64,000 nucleotides of DNA from the NCBI GenBank assembly GCA_947500435.1, contig CANMRV010000003.1, positions 186,001 through 250,000 on the forward strand, in the 5' to 3' direction. Below the pieces are notes generated by a model. The model had not been told where the DNA came from, did not search any database, and saw only the letters and a program-made list of their open reading frames with translations. This document shows positions 44,329 to 52,325 of this stretch, piece after piece (within the stretch, counting starts at the first letter, position 1; every line of letters starts with the position of its first letter). Position numbers and translations under genes: made by a program. The DNA is from an uncultured Flavobacteriaceae bacterium. GTDB lineage: Bacteria; Bacteroidota; Bacteroidia; Flavobacteriales; Flavobacteriaceae.

Positions 44329-44879
44329 ATTTTCTCAGGAGTTACACAATAATCTAAGGGAATATCATTCTCATTTATATCACTTATCATAGCTTCCGCA
44401 GGAAACAAAGATAGTCCGACTTTGATTACATCTTTTCTGCAGTCGTTAAGAAAATTATCGTAGAACCCTTTTCCGTATCCTACGCGATTTCCATTTTCAT
44501 CAAAGGCCAGCAAAGGGACAAAAACCACATCGACTTTTTCGGTTGGCACTTCAATACCTTCAACGGGTTCAGGTACTCCCCATGAATTGGCAAGCAGCTT
44601 AGTATTATCAGTCAATAGAATATGTTGAAGGCTCTGCTCACACTGTATTTTCGGAAGTATGATATTTTTGTCCTTACCTTGCAAGATAGACAAGACAAAA
44701 GAAGTGTCTACCTCATTTTTTGAGCTTATGGGAAGAAATATGTGGTAGTAGTCTAAATTCCAAATAGGCAAACCAAGTAGCTTGTTCGCAATGGATAGTG
44801 AGGAATTTAATAGTGCTTGTGGGGAAACGTCTTTTCGTAGTGCTTTATAATGTAATCGTAAATTCTTTTTTAACATCAA
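44307..44879 (-). CDS. 5-formyltetrahydrofolate cyclo-ligase
   Basis: A 190-residue cytoplasmic enzyme converting 5-formyl-THF to 5,10-methenyl-THF with ATP. The N-terminal LRLHYKALRKDVSPQ is the usual substrate/phosphate region, and VDVVFVPLLAFDENGNRVGYGKGFYDNFL carries the P-loop-like GYGKGFYD motif of the family. The length matches. The gene is convergent with lspA, sharing 22 bp, and is followed upstream by a 524-bp non-coding gap. Confidence 0.93.
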   Translation of the reverse strand: MMLKKNLRLHYKALRKDVSPQALLNSSLSIANKLLGLPIWNLDYYHIFLPISSKNEVDTSFVLSILQGKDKNIILPKIQCEQSLQHILLTDNTKLLANSWGVPEPVEGIEVPTEKVDVVFVPLLAFDENGNRVGYGKGFYDNFLNDCRKDVIKVGLSLFPAEAMISDINENDIPLDYCVTPEKIYSFSRT

Positions 44880-45403
44880 GAATCGTTAAAATATTACGAA
44901 TTGAAAATACCTTTCACCTAATCTTTAATGGCAACGGCATAATAAACTTTACAAAATAGCATTAATATCAAGTAGGTGGCAATAGTGATGAGGTACTTAT
45001 CCATGTTGGTTGATTTTGATGGTTAAATATATACAAAAAAAACCTATTAAGTGTACTTTTTAATCGATGAACTGCATGTTTTTTAAGAAATTTTAACATT
45101 TGGTTAAATTGAAACGTAAGTAATTTCTATCAGAATATAATTTAAGTATATGAATAACAGAAGGTTATATTTTGACGTAATTTGGAGAAGAAATTATAGA
45201 TTTTTAAGGTTTTCAAACACTTTATCTAAAATTTAAAGCTAATGGGTTCTGGTAGAACCCAAATTAAGTCTTTTGTATGGATGAAATTGCCACTTAATTG
45301 TACAAATTAGGCAACGTTAAATAAAATTAAAATAGAATGTGGTTTTGTAAAAACGTGGTAATTTAACATCAGCTACCGAACAATAATGAACCAGTAAAGC
45401 TTC
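44880..45403. other. 524-bp intergenic region before uvrC
   Basis: Very AT-rich sequence. Apart from the possible 28-residue peptide at its left end, I see one perfect hairpin, GGGTTCT / AGAACCC (45244-45260) with a 3-nt loop and no T-tract, and no convincing TAnnTTTG element close to uvrC. A 28-codon frame on the plus strand near 45150 is not supported. The region may hold a long uvrC leader. Confidence 0.5.
44918..45004 (-). CDS. possible small membrane peptide, 28 aa
   Basis: A minus-strand frame encoding MDKYLITIATYLILMLFCKV and eight more residues (YYAVAIKD). This is one hydrophobic helix with charged ends, the typical look of small membrane proteins. It lies 38 bp beyond the start of the 5-FCL gene on the same strand, so it could be its upstream partner. 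No clear ribosome-binding site is seen, and chance is possible. Confidence 0.35.
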   Translation of the reverse strand: MDKYLITIATYLILMLFCKVYYAVAIKD

Positions 45404-47197
45404 ATGCCCCAATTACCCATTGACATACAGTTGAAAACCTTACCGAGTAATCCTGGTGTTTATCAGTTTTATGATGCCATCGATAAAATCTTATACGTGG
45501 GTAAGGCCAAAAATTTAAAGAAACGGGTCTCTTCTTACTTCAATAAAAATCATGAGTACGGTAAGACTAGAGTGATGGTGAAGAAGATTGTTCGGATAGA
45601 ACATATTGTAGTGCCAACAGAGTCAGATGCGCTTTTACTTGAGAATAATTTAATTAAGAAGTATCGCCCCAGATACAATGTGCTTTTAAAAGATGATAAG
45701 TCATACCCTTGGATATGCATTAAAAATGAGCGCTTTCCTAGAATATTTCCAACGAGAAAATTGATTAAGGATGGCTCTGAATATTTCGGCCCTTATACAA
45801 GTATGAAAACCGTACGCACTTTGTTAGACCTGGTAAAGAGTGTTTATCCGTTAAGAACGTGCAATTATGATTTATCCGAGGAAAAAATAAAAGCGGGTAA
45901 ATATAAAGTCTGTTTGGAGTATCATTTGGGAAATTGCAAAGGCCCATGTGAAGGCTTTCAGACATTGGAGGAGTATGACCAACAAGTTGTCGATATTCGC
46001 GAAATCTTAAAAGGAAACTTCAAATCTTCATTGAATTATTTCAAAGGGCAGATGAAAAACCTTGCTTCTGAAATGAAATTTGAAGAAGCCCAACAAGTAA
46101 AGGAGAAGATTGATGTTTTAGAAAATTACCAAGTCAAAAGCACAATTGTAAATCCTAAAATAAATAATGTCGATGTCTTTTCTATCATTTCAGATGAGGC
46201 CTTTGCTTATGTGAACTTTCTACAACTCTCCCATGGTTCTATTGTTGGCTCACATACTATAGAGATTAAGAAGAAACTCGAAGAAAAGGATGAGGATTTA
46301 CTGCAATTGGCCATAGTTGAAATTCGTGACCGGTTCAAATCAGAATCTAAAGAAGTTTATCTTCCTTTCAAGGTAATCGTTGAACCTCATTTGAAAGTTA
46401 CCATTCCACAGTTGGGAGATAAAAAGAAAATTCTAGACCTCTCTGAAAGAAATGCCAAATTCTTCAGACAAGAGCGCTTTAAGCAAATAAGTATTATTGA
46501 CCCTGATCGCCATGCCAATCGCATCATGGCCCAAATGAAAAAAGACATCCGACTGTCGGCTGAACCACGCCATATAGAGTGTTTTGATAATAGTAATATA
46601 CAAGGAAGCAACCCTGTGGCTGCTTGTGTTGTCTTTAAAGATGGAAAGCCTTCCAAAAAAGAGTATCGACATTATAATATTAAAACAGTAGAGGGCCCTG
46701 ACGATTTTGCCTCCATGGAAGAAGTGGTTCTTAGACGTTATAAAAGACTATTGGCGGAAGATGAACCTTTGCCGCAATTGATTGTTATAGATGGTGGAAA
46801 GGGACAGTTGTCATCGGCACTGAAAAGTCTTGATGTTTTAGGATTACGGGGTAAGATTGCTATAATAGGAATTGCCAAGCGGCTTGAGGAAATTTACTTT
46901 CCTGATGACCCTATTCCATTGTACTTAGATAAGAAGTCAGAAAGTTTAAAAATCATCCAGCAACTTCGAAATGAGGCGCACCGTTTTGGGATAACCTTCC
47001 ATCGAAATAAAAGAAGCAAGGCAGCAATTAATTCAGAGTTGGAAAGTATTGAAGGTGTGGGCGAGAAAACGGCCGAAGACCTTTTAAAAATATTTAAATC
47101 TGTCAAACGTATAAAGGAAGCATCCGTAGAGAACCTTGCAAAAACCGTCGGAATAGCAAAAGCGAAGAAGATTTATGAAACATTTCATCAAAAATAA
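45404..47197 (+). CDS. uvrC: UvrABC system protein C (excinuclease)
   Basis: A 597-residue nucleotide-excision repair nuclease making the 3' and 5' incisions. The GIY-YIG domain opens with NPGVYQFYDAIDKILYVGKAKNLKKR (about 15-40). The UVR motif follows near 195-235 (EMKFEEAQQVKEKIDVL), then the RNase H-like domain with CFDNSNIQGSNPVAACVVF and VIDGGKGQL. A C-terminal tandem HhH ends the protein (LESIEGVGEKTAEDLLKIF). The gene is followed 15 bp later by the patatin-barrel gene. Confidence 0.97.
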   Translation: MPQLPIDIQLKTLPSNPGVYQFYDAIDKILYVGKAKNLKKRVSSYFNKNHEYGKTRVMVKKIVRIEHIVVPTESDALLLENNLIKKYRPRYNVLLKDDKSYPWICIKNERFPRIFPTRKLIKDGSEYFGPYTSMKTVRTLLDLVKSVYPLRTCNYDLSEEKIKAGKYKVCLEYHLGNCKGPCEGFQTLEEYDQQVVDIREILKGNFKSSLNYFKGQMKNLASEMKFEEAQQVKEKIDVLENYQVKSTIVNPKINNVDVFSIISDEAFAYVNFLQLSHGSIVGSHTIEIKKKLEEKDEDLLQLAIVEIRDRFKSESKEVYLPFKVIVEPHLKVTIPQLGDKKKILDLSERNAKFFRQERFKQISIIDPDRHANRIMAQMKKDIRLSAEPRHIECFDNSNIQGSNPVAACVVFKDGKPSKKEYRHYNIKTVEGPDDFASMEEVVLRRYKRLLAEDEPLPQLIVIDGGKGQLSSALKSLDVLGLRGKIAIIGIAKRLEEIYFPDDPIPLYLDKKSESLKIIQQLRNEAHRFGITFHRNKRSKAAINSELESIEGVGEKTAEDLLKIFKSVKRIKEASVENLAKTVGIAKAKKIYETFHQK

Positions 47198-47212
47198 CGT
47201 CGTATAGGCAGC

Positions 47213-49489
47213 ATGCAGAAAATTTTACTTTTCATTCTAACTATATCTCTTTCATGGGCAAGTTATGCACAGGAATCAAATAGCAAAGAAGATATCAAAG
47301 TTGGTCTTGTCTTAAGTGGCGGTGGTGCTAAAGGCTTAGCACATATTGGTGCTCTAAAAGTTATTGAAGAAGCTGGGGTGAAAATAGATTATATAGGTGG
47401 TACAAGTATGGGCGCAATTGTTGGGGCTTTATATGCTTCAGGATATACGGCTAACGAATTAGATTCCATATTTAGAAGTTCAGATTTCAGCCGTCTTATT
47501 CAAGATAATCTACCAAGAAATGCAAAGACTTTTTATGAAAAAGAGGATTCCGAAAGATATGCGGTGACACTGCCGTTCAATAAGTTCAAAATATCAATAC
47601 CCCAGGCATATTCTGGAGGCCAAAATATATATCACGAATTGGTACGATTGCTTTACCATGTGAAAGACGTTAAAGATTTTAATCAATTGCCTATTCCGTT
47701 TGTCTGTATTGGTACTAATGTAGAAACAGGTGAAGAGGTTATTCTTGATAAAGGATATCTTCCACAAGCGATAATGGCCAGTGGCACGCTCCCTTCCCTT
47801 TTTGAGCCTTCAACTGTTGATGGTAAAGTATTGATTGATGGTGGCGTTGTAAATAACTATCCTATTAATAAAGTTAAAGCTCTTGGTGCAGATGTTATCA
47901 TTGGGGTAGACGTACAACATGGTCTTTCTAGCCGAGAAGAGTTACTGTCAGCGACGGAAATTCTTCTTCAGATTAACAACTTTCGTTCGGCAGAAGATAT
48001 GGAGGAGAAGTCAAAACAGACGAATATTTATATTAAACCAAATATGGATGATTATACCGTATTGGATTTTAATCAAGGAAAGGCTATTGTTAGATTAGGG
48101 GAAGAAGCTGCGCGCAAAGAATATGTGCCGTTAAAAGAACTTTCCATTAAGCAAAATAAAAAGCGAAAAGCTATAAAAACTGGTGCTGTCAATGACTCTT
48201 TGCGCATCAATCGTTTAGTGCTATCTGGTAAAAATTCGAACTATACCAGGGGGTATGTAAAGGGAAAACTTCGTTTTGAATTAGGCAAGAAAATTAGTTT
48301 TCAAAAATTACAACAAGGTATTAGTAACCTATCGGCAACCGGAAACTTTCAAACGATTCGATATAAATTGGTTTCAAATGGAATAGGAGAAGATTTAATT
48401 ATTGGGTTGGAAGAAAAGCCGACCAAAACCTTCTTACGCCTTGGTGCCCACTATGATGATTTGTATAAGAGCGCCGCAATGATAAACCTGACGAGAAAGA
48501 ACTTTTTAGCGAAAGATGATGTTGCCTCTTTTGACTTTATTTTAGGAGATAATGTGCGTTATAATCTCCAATATTATATAGACAAAGGTTCATACTGGAG
48601 CTTCGGATTCAATTCACGATTCAACGATTTTGAAAAGGAAATCGATTTTGATGTTATTCGAAGCAACTACGAAGTTCCGAATGTCGGTAATGTAAACACC
48701 ATTAACTTCGGAGTGCAAGATTTTACGAATCAAGCTTATGTTCAAACCGTTTGGCAAGAGGAATTAGCCTTTACAACGGGTATCGAGTATAAGTATCTTA
48801 AGTTTAGCACTAGGACTTTGGCGGATTTGGAAAATCAGAACGAAAACACGCTAGAACAAGCTCGAAGAGACCGAAATGGTAGAACTTTATTTGAAAAAAG
48901 TAATTTCTATAGCGCTTTTGCCCAATTAACCTTAGATACCTATGATGACAAATACTTCCCCACCAAAGGGTTCTTTTTCAATGGAGACTTCCATTTTTAT
49001 GTGCTCTCATCAGATTTCAATAATAACTTTAAAGAGTTTTCAGTCAGTAAGGCGAGAATGGGTGGGGCATTTTCCATTTTTGACAATCTATCAATCAATT
49101 TGGAAACTGAAGGAGGATTTAAACTAGGTACCTCAAACGTTACTACCTTCGATTTTGTGCTAGGGGGATATGGTACAAACCTAATCAACAATTTTGTTCC
49201 GTTTTTCGGATATGATTTTCTATCCCTGCCCGGCAATAGTTATGTGAAAGCTTATGGTAGAGTAGATTTAGAAATTGCTCCGAAAAATCACCTTCTTTTT
49301 GCTGCCAATTTTGCCAATGTAGAGGATGACCTTTTTCGAACTGGAGAATGGTTTACTGAACCCACATATTCAGGGTTTGCGGTTGGTTATGGACTAGAGT
49401 CATTTTTAGGACCAATACAAGTTCTTTATTCCTGGTCTCCCGATGTTGATAAAGGCAACTTCTTTTTTAGCGTTGGTTATTGGTTTTAG
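47213..49489 (+). CDS. patatin-like phospholipase with outer membrane barrel (type Vd-like)
   Basis: A 758-residue exported protein. After a signal peptide (MQKILLFILTISLSWASYAQ) comes a patatin domain with the oxyanion GGGAKG near 37-42, the nucleophile GTSMG near 65-69 and the Asp in DGGVVNNYPI near 205, forming a Ser-Asp dyad for lipid acyl hydrolysis. From about 320 a POTRA-like segment (LRINRLVLSGKNSNYTRGYVKGKLRFELGKKIS) leads to a C-terminal beta-barrel ending VGYWF. The whole layout matches PlpD-type patatin autotransporters and the RssA-like flavobacterial family. Confidence 0.9.
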   Translation: MQKILLFILTISLSWASYAQESNSKEDIKVGLVLSGGGAKGLAHIGALKVIEEAGVKIDYIGGTSMGAIVGALYASGYTANELDSIFRSSDFSRLIQDNLPRNAKTFYEKEDSERYAVTLPFNKFKISIPQAYSGGQNIYHELVRLLYHVKDVKDFNQLPIPFVCIGTNVETGEEVILDKGYLPQAIMASGTLPSLFEPSTVDGKVLIDGGVVNNYPINKVKALGADVIIGVDVQHGLSSREELLSATEILLQINNFRSAEDMEEKSKQTNIYIKPNMDDYTVLDFNQGKAIVRLGEEAARKEYVPLKELSIKQNKKRKAIKTGAVNDSLRINRLVLSGKNSNYTRGYVKGKLRFELGKKISFQKLQQGISNLSATGNFQTIRYKLVSNGIGEDLIIGLEEKPTKTFLRLGAHYDDLYKSAAMINLTRKNFLAKDDVASFDFILGDNVRYNLQYYIDKGSYWSFGFNSRFNDFEKEIDFDVIRSNYEVPNVGNVNTINFGVQDFTNQAYVQTVWQEELAFTTGIEYKYLKFSTRTLADLENQNENTLEQARRDRNGRTLFEKSNFYSAFAQLTLDTYDDKYFPTKGFFFNGDFHFYVLSSDFNNNFKEFSVSKARMGGAFSIFDNLSINLETEGGFKLGTSNVTTFDFVLGGYGTNLINNFVPFFGYDFLSLPGNSYVKAYGRVDLEIAPKNHLLFAANFANVEDDLFRTGEWFTEPTYSGFAVGYGLESFLGPIQVLYSWSPDVDKGNFFFSVGYWF

Positions 49490-49657
49490 ATTTCTGATTT
49501 TCCTTTTCAAAGCTTGTCTGATAATTAACAACGGGTTGATTTCTTTTTTCCGATATTTGTAGACCTTTTATAGGAAGAACAACATGATGAAATTTAGAAT
49601 TGATATAACTGCACATCTTAGGGCAATGTGGTAATTAAGGCCATTTATTTCAATTTC

Positions 49658-49717
49658 CGCTTTTACTGAAATAAACCTGCCTGTCGGCAGACAGGTTCAA
49701 AACAGGCGCGGGAAGAT
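49658..49717. repeat. nested palindromic repeat between the patatin and hppD genes
   Basis: Outer arms TTTCCGC (from 49655) and GCGGGAA (to 49714) enclose AACCTG/CAGGTT (49674-49679 with 49692-49697), which forms a 10-bp hairpin with one mismatch and a TCGG loop. The outer arms match those of the shorter repeat at 59801-59820. The rest of the 291-bp gap shows no gene. This looks like a REP-type dispersed element with an internal expansion. Confidence 0.55.
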
Positions 49718-49780
49718 CTCTTGATATAAATAATATCTAGAGGAAAATTTCAAAAATTTCAATTCAAAAATTTAATTTCC

Positions 49781-50944
49781 ATGGCAGCAGAAATAAAAAA
49801 TCTAAAGGATTTAAAGAATACCGAGTATACCCTGAAAAAACTTTTTAAGGAAGCCGAAGATTTTCTTCCCCTTTTGGGTACAGACTACGTTGAGCTTTAT
49901 GTTGGTAATGCAAAGCAATCAGCACATTTTTATAAAACAGCCTTTGGTTTCCAGTCGGAAGCCTATGCCGGCTTGGAAACAGGAGTAAAAGACCGTGTTT
50001 CTTATGTTTTAAAACAAGATAAAATTAGATTGGTGCTCACCACTCCTTTGCAAAAAGGAGGCGAAATCAATCGTCATATTGATGAACACGGAGATGGTGT
50101 AAAGGTAGTGGCGTTATGGGTTGATGATGCAACCAAAGCTTTTGAGGAAACTACAAAACGCGGCGCAAAACCGTATCTGAAACCTATCAAAGAAGAAGAT
50201 GAAAATGGTCATGTGATTCGCTCTGGAATTTATACCTACGGAGAAACTGTTCATATGTTTGTCGAACGTAAAAACTACAATGGCATCTTCTTGCCAGGAT
50301 ATCGAAAATGGGAATCACATTATAATCCGGACTCAGTGGGACTCAAATTCATTGATCATATGGTGGGGAATGTTGGTTGGGGAGAAATGAACCAATGGTG
50401 CAAGTTTTATGGTGAAGTAATGGGCTTTGCGCAAATTGTTTCTTTCGTTGATGATGATATCGCCACGGAGTATACTGCCCTTATGAGTAAGGTTATGAGT
50501 AACGGAAATGGTCGGGTGAAGTTTCCCATTAATGAGCCGGCCAAGGGGCAAAAGAAATCTCAAATAGAGGAATATTTGGATTTTTATAATGGACCTGGTG
50601 TCCAACATATGGCATTGGCTACAGATGATATTGTAGCTACGGTTTCGGCAATGCGTGATAGAGGAGTGGAATTTTTGTATGTTCCTGATGAGTATTATGA
50701 CGATTTATTAGAACGTGTTGGCGAAATAGATGAAGATGTTGAGGTGCTTAAGAAACACGGAATTCTTATTGACCGAGATGAAGAAGGATATTTATTACAA
50801 CTATTCACAAAGACAATTGTGGATCGTCCAACACTATTTATAGAGATTATTCAGCGCAAAGGTGCGCAGTCATTTGGCGTTGGAAATTTTAAAGCACTTT
50901 TCGAGGCAATTGAAAGGGAACAAGAAGCACGAGGAACCCTTTAG
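49781..50944 (+). CDS. hppD: 4-hydroxyphenylpyruvate dioxygenase
   Basis: A 387-residue Fe(II) enzyme of tyrosine catabolism that converts 4-hydroxyphenylpyruvate to homogentisate. The iron ligands are His193 (FIDHMVGNVGWG), His276 (GPGVQHMALATDD) and Glu355 (TLFIEIIQRKG), and the C-terminal helix FGVGNFKALFEAIEREQ completes the site. It has two vicinal oxygen chelate halves. Homogentisate 1,2-dioxygenase, the next enzyme, is not in the window, and the gene stands alone ahead of a likely small RNA. Confidence 0.97.
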   Translation: MAAEIKNLKDLKNTEYTLKKLFKEAEDFLPLLGTDYVELYVGNAKQSAHFYKTAFGFQSEAYAGLETGVKDRVSYVLKQDKIRLVLTTPLQKGGEINRHIDEHGDGVKVVALWVDDATKAFEETTKRGAKPYLKPIKEEDENGHVIRSGIYTYGETVHMFVERKNYNGIFLPGYRKWESHYNPDSVGLKFIDHMVGNVGWGEMNQWCKFYGEVMGFAQIVSFVDDDIATEYTALMSKVMSNGNGRVKFPINEPAKGQKKSQIEEYLDFYNGPGVQHMALATDDIVATVSAMRDRGVEFLYVPDEYYDDLLERVGEIDEDVEVLKKHGILIDRDEEGYLLQLFTKTIVDRPTLFIEIIQRKGAQSFGVGNFKALFEAIEREQEARGTL

Positions 50945-51031
50945 GCAGGGCTTTTTCTTAATAAATTCCTAATTTTTTAATAGGAAATATAAATTAGTGT
51001 TAAGAGATAAGTTAAAGTAAGTTAAAACCAA

Positions 51032-51061
51032 TTTGAAGCTGCGAGTTATGTATTAAATTTA
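51032..51061 (+). promoter_or_regulatory. promoter of the candidate small RNA
   Basis: TTTG (51032-51035), an 18-bp spacer, then TAAATTTA (51054-51061), which matches the TAnnTTTG -7 box at 7 of 8 positions. The spacing is that of Bacteroidetes vegetative promoters. It lies about 90 bp downstream of hppD and well ahead of the next gene. Confidence 0.45.
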
Positions 51062-51065
51062 CATC

Positions 51066-51169
51066 AGTAAGGGGTGGTTCCCTTACAACTTTAAGTATTG
51101 GTTTTTCATAATTTAAAGTTTGGTTGGTTATTTAGGAAAAGCCTAGTTATTTTTAACTAGGCTTTTTTT
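51066..51169 (+). ncRNA. candidate small RNA of about 100 nt
   Basis: The 426-bp gap between hppD and the DUF3108 gene contains no open frame of note but a compact structured unit just after a promoter-like site. Stem 1 is GTAAGGG/CCCTTAC (51067-51073 with 51080-51086). Stem 2 is AACTTTAA/TTAAAGTT (51087-51094 with 51113-51120). Stem 3 is a perfect 13-bp terminator (51137-51149 with 51154-51166) with T-tract. Stems 1 and 2 are adjacent without overlap. This is a sensible trans-acting sRNA layout. I do not recognise a known family; it could also be a 3' leftover of hppD mRNA. Confidence 0.45.
51137..51169 (+). terminator. rho-independent terminator of the candidate small RNA
   Basis: A perfect 13-bp stem (51137-51149 with 51154-51166), TTTT loop and T-tract, preceded by a 17-nt string (51119-51135) identical to that before the terminator at 9971. 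Confidence 0.88.
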
Positions 51170-51370
51170 GTCACCAATGTTTTTTGTAGTTGGCATAACA
51201 ATTGTATTAAAAGTATCTGATTTAGGGTATTTCCCTTCTTGATTGTTAACCTAACGAGGCAATATGATACTAATGGGTATACAATACTTTGGAATAAATT
51301 TTGTTTATGTAATAGTAGATACTAATTGTTCTATAAAGCATTCACTATTTTTACATTAACCCTTCAAGCT

Positions 51371-52210
51371 ATGAAGAAATTTTTACTCTTAATCTTTTTG
51401 TCCTTTTGCCTCAGTATCAGCGCGCAAGAATCAGGTGATTTGGCCGTAAATACTAGAGTCAAAAAATCTACATCTAAACGAAAAGCTAAGAAAGAATCCG
51501 CTTTCGAACCCGGAGAGTGGTTAAAATTCAGAATGCATTATGGCTTTTTGAATGCAAGCTATGCTACACTTCAAGTTAAATCTGATAAGATAAATGGAAT
51601 TCCTGTCTATCATGTTGTTGGGCACGGAGAAACCTCAGGTTTTGCAAGTATCTTTTTTAAGGTTGATGATACCTACGAAAGTTATTTTGACAAAGAAGAT
51701 GGTAAGCCGTACAAATTTGTTAGAAATATTAATGAAGGCGGATATACAAAAGATATTGAGATAGACTTTAATCATGAAGAACAGAAGGCTGTTTTAAACG
51801 ACAAAAAAAATAAGAAGAAGCAAGACATAAAATTGCAGGATAGTGTTCAAGATTTAATCTCTGCCTTTTACTATTTGCGAAATAATTACGATGCGGATAG
51901 CCTTGAAGTTGGAAAGTCCATAAATATGAAAATGCTTTATGACGATGATGGTATTTTTAACTTCAAGTTAAAGTATATGGGTGAAGACATATTGAAAACG
52001 AAATATGGCAAAGTAAAATGTCATAAGTTCAGACCCTACGTTCAGTCGGGTAGAGTTTTTAAGGAACAAGAAAGTCTTTCGCTTTGGGTTTCTGCCGATG
52101 ATAATAAAATACCAATTCGTATTAGTGCTGATTTAGCGGTTGGTGCAATTAAAGCGGACATTGATGGGTATAATGGACTAAAGCATCAGTTCAAGATTAT
52201 TATGGATTAA
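51371..52210 (+). CDS. DUF3108 exported protein
   Basis: A 279-residue exported protein. The start at 51371 gives a normal signal peptide (MKKFLLLIFLSFCLSISAQ); the ATG 45 bp upstream would add an untidy extension. After a basic linker (KKSTSKRKAKKE) comes a beta-rich domain with FEPGEWLKFRMHYGFLNASYATL and the ending ADLAVGAIKADIDGYNGLKH, which match DUF3108, a periplasmic lipocalin-like fold of unknown ligand. It lies between the small RNA and the tryptophan dioxygenase gene on the same strand. Confidence 0.85.
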   Translation: MKKFLLLIFLSFCLSISAQESGDLAVNTRVKKSTSKRKAKKESAFEPGEWLKFRMHYGFLNASYATLQVKSDKINGIPVYHVVGHGETSGFASIFFKVDDTYESYFDKEDGKPYKFVRNINEGGYTKDIEIDFNHEEQKAVLNDKKNKKKQDIKLQDSVQDLISAFYYLRNNYDADSLEVGKSINMKMLYDDDGIFNFKLKYMGEDILKTKYGKVKCHKFRPYVQSGRVFKEQESLSLWVSADDNKIPIRISADLAVGAIKADIDGYNGLKHQFKIIMD

Positions 52211-52263
52211 GACGACTATCGTTCTTTAGCTATTTTTCAGTTTATCTTCTAAAAATCTTTGTG

Positions 52264-52271
52264 TAGCTTTG
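52264..52271 (+). promoter_or_regulatory. possible -7 promoter element of the tryptophan dioxygenase gene
   Basis: TAGCTTTG fits TAnnTTTG and lies 54 bp before the start codon. It may drive this gene and the M23 peptidase gene together. Confidence 0.4.
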
Positions 52272-52325
52272 GTAACTTAAAGAAGTTGTAGCTTTCTTAG
52301 AACGGATAGCCGCAGTTGAAACTCC

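Noticed and set aside
45149..45235. 28-codon frame on the plus strand before uvrC
   Set aside because: No signal peptide, helix or ribosome-binding site supports it; consistent with chance in AT-rich DNA.
45244..45260. Hairpin GGGTTCT/AGAACCC as a terminator
   Set aside because: The stem is perfect but no T-tract follows and no gene ends nearby; left as an unassigned structure.
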